A DNA stretch of 16,645 nucleotides from an uncultured bacterium (GTDB lineage Bacteria > Edwardsbacteria > AC1 > EtOH8), in NCBI GenBank assembly GCA_937958665.1, contig CALGNM010000097.1, forward strand, positions 1-16,645, given 5' to 3'. Shown one piece after another: positions 8,584 to 14,475 of this stretch (positions are counted from its first letter, which is position 1; each line of letters begins with the position of its first letter). The notes below the pieces were generated by a model. It had not been told where the DNA came from. It worked only from the letters and a program-made list of their open reading frames with translations, and did not search any database. Both the position numbers and the translations under genes were made by a program.

Positions 8584-9945
8584 ATGGAACATGTGATCAA
8601 AAAAGCCCTGGAGCGGGGGGGAGTTGACTACCTGGAGATCAGACTGGAGGAAAGGACCACCACTTCGGTGAACTATGTGGGACGGGAGTTGGAAAGTATC
8701 GGGGTCAACAACTCCTTCGGGGGCAATGTCCGGGCCCTGCACAAGAGCGGCTGGGGCTTCTCTTCCTTCAATTCTTTGGATAATTTGGAGAAAAAGGTGG
8801 ACCAGGCCTGCCAGGCCGCCAGACAGGTGGGCCGGGGCCGGTCGCGGCTGGCCAAGACCAATGCGGTGCGGGACCATATCAAGGTAAATATGAATGACGA
8901 CCCCCGCCAGGTCTCCCTGTCCCAGAAAAAGGAACTGGCCGAGCACTACAACCGCCTGATTATGGACTCGCCCGGCATTATCAGCTCCAGTACCAGGTAT
9001 GAGGATGTCTTCAAAAAACAGACCTTCGCCAACAGCGAGGGCAGTTTCATCACCCAGGAGCGGATCTACTGCGGGGCCGCTTTCTCAGCGGTGGCCAAGG
9101 AGGGGGCCAATGTCCAGCGGGCGCACACTACTGCCGGTGACACCCGGGGCTACAACACCGCCCTCAATCTGGAGCCCAAGGCCGAGCAGGCGGTGAAGGA
9201 TGCCCGGGATCTGCTGAAGGCCGACAAGGTCTCGGCCGGCAAGTACACCGTGGTAATCGACCCCATAATGTGCGGGGTATTCGCCCACGAGGCCTTCGGC
9301 CATTTGTCGGAGTCGGACGAGATCTACCAGAACAGGGAACTGCAGAAGCTGATGAAGCTCGGCACCCGCTTTGGCAACGGCGACCTGACCATTCTGGACG
9401 ATGCCACCCTCAAGGGGGAGCGGGGCTATTACGCCTATGATGAGGAGGGGGTGCCTTCAGGCCGGAACTATCTGATCAAAGACGGGCTGTTGGTGGGCCG
9501 GCTGCACTCCCGGGAGACGGCTGGCATCATGGGTGAGAAGCCCACCGGCAGCGCCCGGGCCATCAGCTACCAGCACAAGCCTATCGTCCGGATGGGCTGC
9601 ACCTACATCGAGCCCCGGGGCTATGAGTTCGAGCGGATGATCGGCGAGATTGATGATGGGCTTTACGTGGTGTCGGCCCTGGGGGGGATGACCGAGACCG
9701 AGATGTTCACTTTCTCGGCCATGAAGGCCTACCGGATCGTCAAGGGGAAGGTCGGCCCCATGGTGCGCGACGTAATCCTGACCGGCAACGTATTCACCAC
9801 CCTGAAGAACATCGAAGCCATCGGGAATGACCTGCAATTGCACGGCGGGCTGGGCGGATGCGGCAAGGGAGGGCAGATGCCCCTGCCGGTGTCGGACGGG
9901 GGGCCGCACATCAGGATCAAGGATGTAGTGATAGGAGGCAAATAG
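8584..9945 (+). CDS. tldD: TldD, catalytic subunit of the TldD/TldE metalloprotease
   Basis: A 453-residue zinc metalloprotease subunit. TldD with TldE cleaves unfolded peptides; in Enterobacteria it matures microcin B17 and degrades the CcdA antitoxin. The zinc-binding motif HEAFGH lies at residues 235-240 (codon H235 at 9286), and the family's Cys ligand is in GGCGKGGQ (C426, codon 9859), so the subunit looks active. The N-terminal region (YLEIRLEERTTTSVNY, GWGFSSFNSLDNL) and the C-terminal end (VSDGGPHIRIKDVVIGG) are typical of the family. AAGGAG at 8574-8579 is 4-5 bases before the ATG. It is followed with no gap by tldE. No obvious small peptide substrate gene is seen in the window, so the role is probably general peptide turnover or processing of an unlinked substrate. 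Confidence 0.97.
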   Translation: MEHVIKKALERGGVDYLEIRLEERTTTSVNYVGRELESIGVNNSFGGNVRALHKSGWGFSSFNSLDNLEKKVDQACQAARQVGRGRSRLAKTNAVRDHIKVNMNDDPRQVSLSQKKELAEHYNRLIMDSPGIISSSTRYEDVFKKQTFANSEGSFITQERIYCGAAFSAVAKEGANVQRAHTTAGDTRGYNTALNLEPKAEQAVKDARDLLKADKVSAGKYTVVIDPIMCGVFAHEAFGHLSESDEIYQNRELQKLMKLGTRFGNGDLTILDDATLKGERGYYAYDEEGVPSGRNYLIKDGLLVGRLHSRETAGIMGEKPTGSARAISYQHKPIVRMGCTYIEPRGYEFERMIGEIDDGLYVVSALGGMTETEMFTFSAMKAYRIVKGKVGPMVRDVILTGNVFTTLKNIEAIGNDLQLHGGLGGCGKGGQMPLPVSDGGPHIRIKDVVIGGK

Positions 9946-11265
9946 ATGAAGAATATAATGGATACCATACTGGCCAAGTGCCGGGGAAGGGCCGATTCGG
10001 CTGAGGTGATTGCCTACCACAACCAGTCGATGCCGGTGGAGTTCCGGGCCGGCAGGCTTCATTCGGTGGAACATAAGGAGAGCCTGGGAATGGGCCTGAG
10101 GGTCATAAAGAACGGCCGGATAGGCTTCTCCTCCACTACCGACCCCAACCAGCTGGACCAGTTGGTGGCCAATGCTCTGGCCAGTGCCGAATTCGGGCAG
10201 ATGGCCGCCTTCCAGTTTCCGGGCAAGTGCCGGCCCAGGAAGGCTCCGGTCTACGATCCGCGGCTGGAAAAATACACCCCAGAACAGGCCATCGCCGAGG
10301 GCCAGAGGAACGTCGAAACAATCAGGCAAAAGGCTCCCAGACTGACCCTGGATGTGAGCCTGCGCAAGTCGGTCACAGATTTCCACCTTGCCAACAGCCA
10401 GGGGCTGGAGGCCAACTACCGAAAAAGCACCTTTTCCCACAGCCTTTCAGGGATGGCGGTGACCCCGCACGGCCTGCTGTACATCGGCGATGGCAGGAAC
10501 AGCTGCCGTTTATTGCGGGAGGGCCCAAAAATGGCGGCCAAGATTGTCAAGCTTTACCGGAACGCCCTGCGTCCGGCGGTGGCTCAGACCGGAAGGATGC
10601 CGGTGATCTTCTCCACAGATGCCGCCTACCTGCTGTGGATGGCTCTGGGTATGGGGGTCAACGGCAAGCAGGTGCAAAAGAAGTCCTCTCCCCTGACCGG
10701 GCAGATTGGGGAAAGGATAATAGACAAGCGGGTAACCGTCACCGACGATCCCACCTATGAATATGCGGTTGCCTCCGGGCCTTGCGATGACGAGGGGGTG
10801 TGTGCTGCCAGGATGACGCTGTTCGACCGGGGGGTGCTAAAGGGTTTCGTCTATGACCTGCAGACCGCCGGGATGATGGGGGTTGGCACCACCGGCCATG
10901 CCAGCCGAGATTACAGCAGCCTCCCGTCGCCATCGGTCAGCAACCTGGTGATCAAGCCGGGCAGGTCCTCCCTGGCCGAAATGATAAAAGATGTCAAGTC
11001 CGGCATCATTGTCCACGATTTTCTGGGGGCCGGGCAAAGCAACCTGTTGGCCGGGGACTTCTCGGCCAACATCGCCTTAGGCTATAAGATAGAGAGTGGC
11101 AAATTGATCGGACGGGTTAAGGATGTCATGATATCTGGGAACATCTATCAGATGCTGAGGGATCAGCTGGTGGATCTGTCGGCCGACCAGGACCCGGTGG
11201 TGGCGAGGGGCAGCTTCATAACTCCGGCGGTGATGTTCAAGGATGTCAACATAGCGGCCAAGTAG
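9946..11265 (+). CDS. pmbA: TldE/PmbA, non-catalytic partner subunit of the TldD/E protease
   Basis: A 439-residue homologue of TldD lacking the HExxxH motif, as expected for TldE (PmbA), which forms a heterodimer with TldD and shapes the substrate channel. Family features include the GMGLRVIKNGRIGFSSTTD segment near the N-terminus, the TTGHASRDYSS stretch followed by SNLVIKPG, and the C-terminal GRVKDVMISGN. The ATG follows the tldD stop directly (TAGATG), with AGGAGG at 9933-9938 inside the end of tldD. This is strong evidence of translational coupling and equal production of both subunits. Length agrees with the family. Confidence 0.96.
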   Translation: MKNIMDTILAKCRGRADSAEVIAYHNQSMPVEFRAGRLHSVEHKESLGMGLRVIKNGRIGFSSTTDPNQLDQLVANALASAEFGQMAAFQFPGKCRPRKAPVYDPRLEKYTPEQAIAEGQRNVETIRQKAPRLTLDVSLRKSVTDFHLANSQGLEANYRKSTFSHSLSGMAVTPHGLLYIGDGRNSCRLLREGPKMAAKIVKLYRNALRPAVAQTGRMPVIFSTDAAYLLWMALGMGVNGKQVQKKSSPLTGQIGERIIDKRVTVTDDPTYEYAVASGPCDDEGVCAARMTLFDRGVLKGFVYDLQTAGMMGVGTTGHASRDYSSLPSPSVSNLVIKPGRSSLAEMIKDVKSGIIVHDFLGAGQSNLLAGDFSANIALGYKIESGKLIGRVKDVMISGNIYQMLRDQLVDLSADQDPVVARGSFITPAVMFKDVNIAAK

Positions 11266-11306
11266 GGTCTTCTGAATCGAATAGACCAGATCCCGGCAGA
11301 AAACGG

Positions 11307-11335
11307 TTGAAATATCGGGCGGATTGTTATAAAAT
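11307..11335 (+). promoter_or_regulatory. Sigma-70-type promoter for the DUF4405-prfB-RAM unit
   Basis: TTGAAA (11307-11312) and TAAAAT (11330-11335) are 17 bases apart; each matches 5 of 6 consensus positions. The predicted transcript start near 11342 leaves a leader of about 17 bases before the small membrane protein gene, with room for its GGAGG. Confidence 0.6.
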
Positions 11336-11358
11336 GGAATACCTTTTGGAGGAAGCAA

Positions 11359-11586
11359 ATGACCCGGACCGGCTGGCTTAAGATAGTAAACCCGGTGCTG
11401 TTTCTGTCGGCGTTGTGGCAGACTGCCACCGGGGTGGCCTATCTTCTGGGGTGGGGGGACCGGGTCCACCTGCCGCACCTGGCCGGGGGCCTGCTGATGG
11501 CCCTGACGGCCGCCCTGCACCTGGCTCTGAACTGGGGATGGGTCAGGTCTAGTTACTTCACCCGCAAACCGATCGGTAAAGGATGA
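11359..11586 (+). CDS. Small two-helix membrane protein, DUF4405-like
   Basis: A 75-residue protein with two hydrophobic helices, about residues 9-31 and 38-59, the second carrying H40 and H54 and ending LHLALNWGWV. The spacing of these His residues and the HLxLNWxW ending recall DUF4405 and cytochrome b561-like helical proteins, where such His can bind heme; here only half of a four-helix bundle is present, so it would have to dimerise for that. The gene is well supported: GGAGG (11348-11352) lies 6 bases before the ATG, with a promoter upstream. The stop codon is 4 bases before the prfB TTG, so the two are co-transcribed and probably coupled. Function is unknown. Confidence 0.8.
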   Translation: MTRTGWLKIVNPVLFLSALWQTATGVAYLLGWGDRVHLPHLAGGLLMALTAALHLALNWGWVRSSYFTRKPIGKG

Positions 11587-11590
11587 GAAG

Positions 11591-12719
11591 TTGAGCATAG
11601 AAGAACTGAAGGAAAATTGCCAGATAGCCGACGAGAACATTTCAAACCTGCGGAGGTATCTTTGACCTGGAGGCCCAGGAGAAGGAGTTGGCCGAGCTGG
11701 AGGCCAGGATGTCGTCCCCGGAATTCTGGAACGACAACCTGCGGGCCAAGGAGGTCATCGCCCAGGCCAACCGGCGGCGGGAGTGGATAGACCCCTGGCG
11801 GGAGCTGCGGAAAAAATGCGATGACGCCGCTGCCCTGCTGGACCTGGTAGAGGAGGCGGATACCGAGTCTTTGGCCGAGATCCGGCGCGACCTGGAGGAT
11901 CTGGAGCGGGGCATCGAGGCCCTGGAGTTCCGCCACATGCTGCGGGGGGAGGATGACGAGCGCAGCGCCATCCTGACCGTGCACCCCGGGGCCGGGGGGA
12001 CCGAAAGCCAGGACTGGGCTGAAATGCTGCTCCGGATGTACACCAGCTGGATGGAGCGCCGGGGCTTCCAGTACAAGGTGATCGACCTGCAGCCGGGGGA
12101 CGAGGCCGGCATCAAGAGCGTCACGGTGGAGGTGGCCGGCAAATACGCCTTCGGCTACCTGAAGGCCGAGATCGGGGTCCACCGGCTGGTGCGGATCTCG
12201 CCCTTCGATTCCAACAAGCGGCGCCACACCTCCTTCGCCTCCATCTTCGTCTATCCCGAGATCGACGACGACATCAAGATCGACATTCCCGAATCCGACC
12301 TGCGGGTGGACGTCTACCGGGCCGGCTCGGCCGGGGGCCAGAACGTCAACAAGGTGGAGACGGCCATCCGGATGGTGCACAGCCCCACCGGGATAGTGGT
12401 CTGCAGCAAGAACGAGCGCTCGCAGCACCAGAACCGGATCAACGCCATGAAGGTGATGCGCTCCCGCCTTTACCAGCACTACAAGGCCGAGGAGGAGAAG
12501 AAGCGCCAGTCGCTGGAAGCCACCAAGACCGACATCGCCTGGGGCAACCAGATCCGCTCCTATGTCTTCCATCCCTACAGCATGGTCAAGGACCACCGGA
12601 CGCTGGAACAGACCGGCGACGTAAAGGCGGTGATGGACGGCGAGATCGACCGGTTCATCAACGCCTATCTGAAGAAGGGCGGTAAGTTCGACCGGGTGGA
12701 GGCGGGGGACGACCTCTGA
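11591..12719 (+). CDS. prfB: Peptide chain release factor 2 (RF2), programmed +1 frameshift
   Basis: RF2 reads UAA and UGA stop codons and releases the finished peptide. The gene is in two frames: 24 codons from TTG 11591 to CTT 11660-11662, then an in-frame TGA (11663-11665), then reading resumes one base on at GAC 11664 to the TGA at 12717. The product is join(11591..11662,11664..12719), 375 residues, close to the usual about 365. Diagnostic motifs: the stop-recognition tripeptide SPF at 203-205 ([15 protein letters not shown]) and the catalytic GGQ at 248-250 ([12 protein letters not shown]). The TTG start has AAAGGA (11578-11583) 7 bases upstream, and the first codons (SIEELKEN) match RF2 N-termini. 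This is not a broken gene: the frameshift site is the conserved autoregulatory device that senses low RF2. Confidence 0.96.
11652..11666 (+). promoter_or_regulatory. prfB: prfB programmed +1 frameshift signal
   Basis: The site reads GGAGG-TAT-CTT-TGA-C. An internal Shine-Dalgarno (11652-11656) lies 3 bases before the slippery CTT, followed by the poorly terminated TGAC context. Spacing is the same as in E. coli prfB. When RF2 is scarce the ribosome slips from CUU to UUU and makes the full protein. Confidence 0.95.
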
Positions 12720-12814
12720 CCCTGGGATATCGCCTTCCGGGAGCTTGAATCGGCCGGAGATGTAATTGAGTAATTCCAGACCCAAAATCAAATAAACGGA
12801 AGGAGGTGTGTTCA

Positions 12815-13051
12815 ATGGTAGCAGCCTATGAGTTCATCAACTGCGAGGCCGGGAAGGCCGAGCTGGTGGTCAAGGCCCTGCGCAAGATCAAGGGCATGAA
12901 GCAGGCCCATGTGGTGACCGGCCTGCACGACATCGTGGCCTATGTGGAGGCCCCCACCATGAAGGATCTGACCAAGCTGATCATCTCCAAGATCCAGGGG
13001 ACCAAGGGCGTGTCCCGCACCCTGACCTGCATCGTGGTCAACGGCAACTAA
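12815..13051 (+). CDS. Stand-alone RAM (Lrp/AsnC ligand-binding) domain protein
   Basis: A 78-residue protein matching the Lrp/AsnC effector-binding (RAM, AsnC_trans_reg) fold: beta strand VAAYEFINCEAGKA, helix VVKALRKIKG, strands around QAHVVTGLHDIVAYVEA, helix MKDLTKLIISKIQ and final strand SRTLTCIVV. It has no helix-turn-helix, so it cannot bind DNA alone. Stand-alone RAM proteins form oligomers that bind amino acids and may modulate partners. AGGAGG (12801-12806) is 8 bases before the ATG; an in-frame GTG at 12806 would overlap that site and is rejected. It lies 95 bp after prfB with no clear promoter between, and is followed at once by a strong terminator, so it is the last gene of this unit. 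The ligand is unknown. Confidence 0.9.
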   Translation: MVAAYEFINCEAGKAELVVKALRKIKGMKQAHVVTGLHDIVAYVEAPTMKDLTKLIISKIQGTKGVSRTLTCIVVNGN

Positions 13052-13065
13052 GGGCATTTTGCCCG

Positions 13066-13096
13066 GCGGCCGTCCGTTCTGGACGGCCGCTTTTTT
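13066..13096 (+). terminator. Strong intrinsic terminator
   Basis: A perfect 10-bp stem, GCGGCCGTCC (13066-13075) with GGACGGCCGC (13081-13090), has a 5-base loop GTTCT and is followed by six T (13091-13096). It ends the prfB-RAM transcript and insulates the str operon. Confidence 0.95.
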
Positions 13097-13228
13097 GTTT
13101 TGGCCGTGCTTATAAAAAAACCAACCCCAACCGGTTGTCGCCGATATTCAATATATTGTAAAAAAAAACGAAAATGGCGATGGCCCCGGCCTGCCATCCA
13201 ATTTTTTTATTTTTTTTCAATATCACCA
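13097..13228. other. AT-rich non-coding region upstream of the str operon promoter
   Basis: No gene is seen. It contains two 10-base perfect palindromes, CAACCGGTTG (13128-13137) and CAATATATTG (13149-13158), a run of nine A (13160-13168), and T runs at 13202-13208 and 13210-13217 just upstream of the -35 box. The T/A tracts resemble an UP element that would raise expression; the palindromes could be operators, but no regulator is known. Confidence 0.5.
13174..13208 (+). terminator. Possible second terminator-like hairpin
   Basis: ATGGC (13174-13178) pairs with GCCAT (13193-13197), and inside it GGC (13182-13184) pairs with GCC (13189-13191) around CCCG. A T run starts at 13202, four bases after the stem. 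The stem is interrupted, so this is a weak backup terminator at best. The A run before it would allow it to work on the opposite strand too. Confidence 0.3.
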
Positions 13229-13257
13229 TTGACTTTTATTGCTAAATCATATATAAT
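13229..13257 (+). promoter_or_regulatory. str operon promoter (sigma-70 type)
   Basis: TTGACT (13229-13234) and a perfect TATAAT (13252-13257) with 17 bases between; 11 of 12 consensus positions match. T-rich DNA lies directly upstream. The predicted start near 13264 gives an rpsL leader of about 125 bases. Confidence 0.9.
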
Positions 13258-13263
13258 ACCAAT

Positions 13264-13388
13264 TCTTTAGTGAAACTTTTGCGTATGCCATTTTCCTGCC
13301 CGATCCGTAAAATACCGGACAGGTAGTGGGTGTTTTTGTTTTTTTGTCCCACCGCATAATAAAACGGAAAATCGGTTAAGGAGAGCCC
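13264..13388 (+). promoter_or_regulatory. rpsL leader with a 13-codon open frame and hairpins
   Basis: The predicted leader holds a short frame, ATG 13285 to TAG 13324-13326 (MPFSCPIRKIPDR), with no Shine-Dalgarno. Within it CCTG (13295-13298)/CAGG (13320-13323) and TCCG (13304-13307)/CGGA (13316-13319) can form a bulged stem. GTGGG (13326-13330) can pair with CCCAC (13348-13352) across a T-rich loop, starting at the last base of the short frame's stop. AAGGAG (13378-13383) is the rpsL ribosome site. Regulation is possible but unproven. Confidence 0.35.
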
Positions 13389-13763
13389 ATGCCGACCATC
13401 AACCAGCTGATCAGACACGGAAGGAAACCCAAGGCCAAGAAGACCAAGGCCCCGGCCCTCAAGAGCTGCCCCCAGAAGCGGGGGGTCTGCACCAGGGTCT
13501 ACACCACCACCCCCAAGAAGCCGAACTCGGCCCTGCGCAAGGTGGCCAAGGTCCGCCTGTCGAATGGCATTGAGATATTGTCCTATATCCCCGGCGAGGG
13601 CCACAACCTGCAGGAGCACTCCATCGTGATGGTGCGGGGCGGCCGGGTCAAGGATCTGCCGGGCGTGCGCTACCACATCGTCCGCGGCACCCTGGACACC
13701 TCCGGGGTGGACGGCCGCAAGCGCAGCCGATCGCTCTACGGCACCAAGCGGGCCAAGAAGTAG
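13389..13763 (+). CDS. rpsL: Small ribosomal subunit protein S12
   Basis: A 124-residue S12, the decoding-centre protein of the 30S subunit. It starts [12 protein letters not shown] and contains the invariant [13 protein letters not shown] with K43, and [13 protein letters not shown] with K88, D89 and P91. The residues whose mutation gives streptomycin resistance (K43, K88, P91) are wild type, so this protein predicts the sensitive form. D89 is the residue methylthiolated by RimO in some bacteria. Length is typical. AAGGAG lies 5 bases before the ATG. It is the first gene of the str operon, behind a near-consensus promoter. Confidence 0.99.
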   Translation: MPTINQLIRHGRKPKAKKTKAPALKSCPQKRGVCTRVYTTTPKKPNSALRKVAKVRLSNGIEILSYIPGEGHNLQEHSIVMVRGGRVKDLPGVRYHIVRGTLDTSGVDGRKRSRSLYGTKRAKK

Positions 13764-13817
13764 GGGCCTTCCGGGATAAACTCCACTTAAACAAACAACA
13801 GCTAGACTGGTATAAAG

Positions 13818-14288
13818 ATGCCGAGAAGAAAAAGAGTAGTCAAACGGGAGCTGCTGCCCGATCCCAAGTTCCACGACACCATGGTCACTATCTTCATCAA
13901 CAACCTGATGGAGCGGGGCAAGAAGAGCATCGCCGAGCGGATCTTCTACAACGCCATCGACATCGTGGAGAAGAAGACCAAGGCCTCGGGGATCGACGGC
14001 TTCAAGCAGGCCCTCAACAACATCAAGCCGGTGCTGGAGGTCAAGCCCCGCCGGGTGGGCGGCGCCACCTACCAGGTGCCGGTGGAGGTCAAGCCCGAGC
14101 GGCGGACCGCCCTGGCCATCCGCTGGATGATTGCCGCGGCCAAGGCCCGCTCCGAGCAGACCATGCGGGAGAGGCTGGCCGGGGAGATCCTGTCGGCCCT
14201 CAAGAACGAGGGCGGGGCGGTTAAGAAAAAAGAGGACGCCCATAAGATGGCTGAGGCCAACCGGGCCTTCGCCCACTACCGGTTCTAG
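13818..14288 (+). CDS. rpsG: Small ribosomal subunit protein S7
   Basis: A 156-residue S7, a primary 16S rRNA-binding protein that nucleates the 30S head and contacts E-site tRNA. It starts [20 protein letters not shown] and shows [16 protein letters not shown], the beta-hairpin arm region, and the ending [10 protein letters not shown]. Length matches the common 156-residue form. Unusually, no Shine-Dalgarno is visible in the 54-bp gap after rpsL; the bases before the ATG read TGGTATAAAG. In E. coli S7 represses its own operon by binding the rpsL-rpsG spacer. Here AAGT-GGG around the rpsL stop (13758-13765) can pair with CTCCACTT (13781-13788), which could serve a similar purpose. Confidence 0.99.
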   Translation: MPRRKRVVKRELLPDPKFHDTMVTIFINNLMERGKKSIAERIFYNAIDIVEKKTKASGIDGFKQALNNIKPVLEVKPRRVGGATYQVPVEVKPERRTALAIRWMIAAAKARSEQTMRERLAGEILSALKNEGGAVKKKEDAHKMAEANRAFAHYRF

Positions 14289-14365
14289 GCTGCATCACGC
14301 CCGGGATGTGATCGGGGCCGGGACGACCCCCGCCCGGGCATCAGAGAAACTGGAACGCCACCAAG

Positions 14366-14407
14366 ATGAATAACCTGCCGCCAATACCGATCAAGACCGG
14401 AATTTAG
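14366..14407 (+). other. 13-codon open frame (possible leader peptide) before fusA
   Basis: ATG 14366 to TAG 14405-14407 would encode MNNLPPIPIKTGI. It contains Pro-Pro at codons 5-6, a motif that can slow ribosomes when EF-P is limiting, and its stop codon ends 2 bases before the hairpin at 14409. There is no convincing Shine-Dalgarno (only GGA at 14352-14354), so translation is uncertain. Confidence 0.25.
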
Positions 14408-14408
14408 T

Positions 14409-14437
14409 CCGGCGGACGGAAAGTTTCCCTCCGCCGG
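14409..14437 (+). promoter_or_regulatory. 12-bp hairpin with alternative pairing to the fusA ribosome site
   Basis: CCGGCGGA (14409-14416) pairs with TCCGCCGG (14430-14437). Past a C-C mismatch, GGAA (14418-14421) pairs with TTCC (14425-14428) around loop AGT. Alternatively TCCCTCCGCC (14426-14435) can pair with GGCGGA-c-GGGA (14453-14463), 10 bp with one bulged C. That would cover the GGGA part of the fusA Shine-Dalgarno. The two helices exclude each other. There is no T tract, so it is not an intrinsic terminator. Confidence 0.5.
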
Positions 14438-14475
14438 GGACGGCTTGACAGGGGCGGACGGGAGATAGGAACGAA

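Larger units (their letters stand above)
14289..14475 (+). promoter_or_regulatory. Structured rpsG-fusA spacer (candidate translational leader)
   Basis: The 187 bases hold no normal gene but dense structure. GCCCGGG (14299-14305) pairs with CCCGGGC (14333-14339), and CGGGG (14313-14317) with CCCCG (14328-14332). After a short open frame (14366-14407) comes a 12-bp hairpin at 14409-14437. A 9-base direct repeat, GGCGGACGG, occurs at 14411-14419 and 14453-14461, so the hairpin's 3' arm has two possible partners, the second being part of the fusA ribosome site. No -10 box is seen, so this is likely RNA-level rather than promoter DNA. Confidence 0.45.

Noticed and set aside
11266-11287. GGTCT/AGACC hairpin after tldE as a terminator
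   Set aside because: Only 5 bp with a 12-base loop and no T tract.
11663-11665. In-frame TGA in prfB as a sign of a broken gene
   Set aside because: It is part of the conserved programmed frameshift site, and all RF2 motifs downstream are intact.
11553-12815. 420-codon open frame on the minus strand opposite prfB
   Set aside because: It mirrors a GC-rich conserved gene, has no family-like composition (rich in G, L, P, V, H, Q) and crosses three well-supported plus-strand genes.
13242-14276. 344-codon minus-strand frame opposite rpsL-rpsG
   Set aside because: It is the antisense shadow of two ribosomal protein genes and their promoter region.
14445-14475. TTGACA before fusA as a promoter
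   Set aside because: No acceptable -10 box lies 16-18 bases downstream (AGGAAC/GGAACG), and transcription would start inside fusA.
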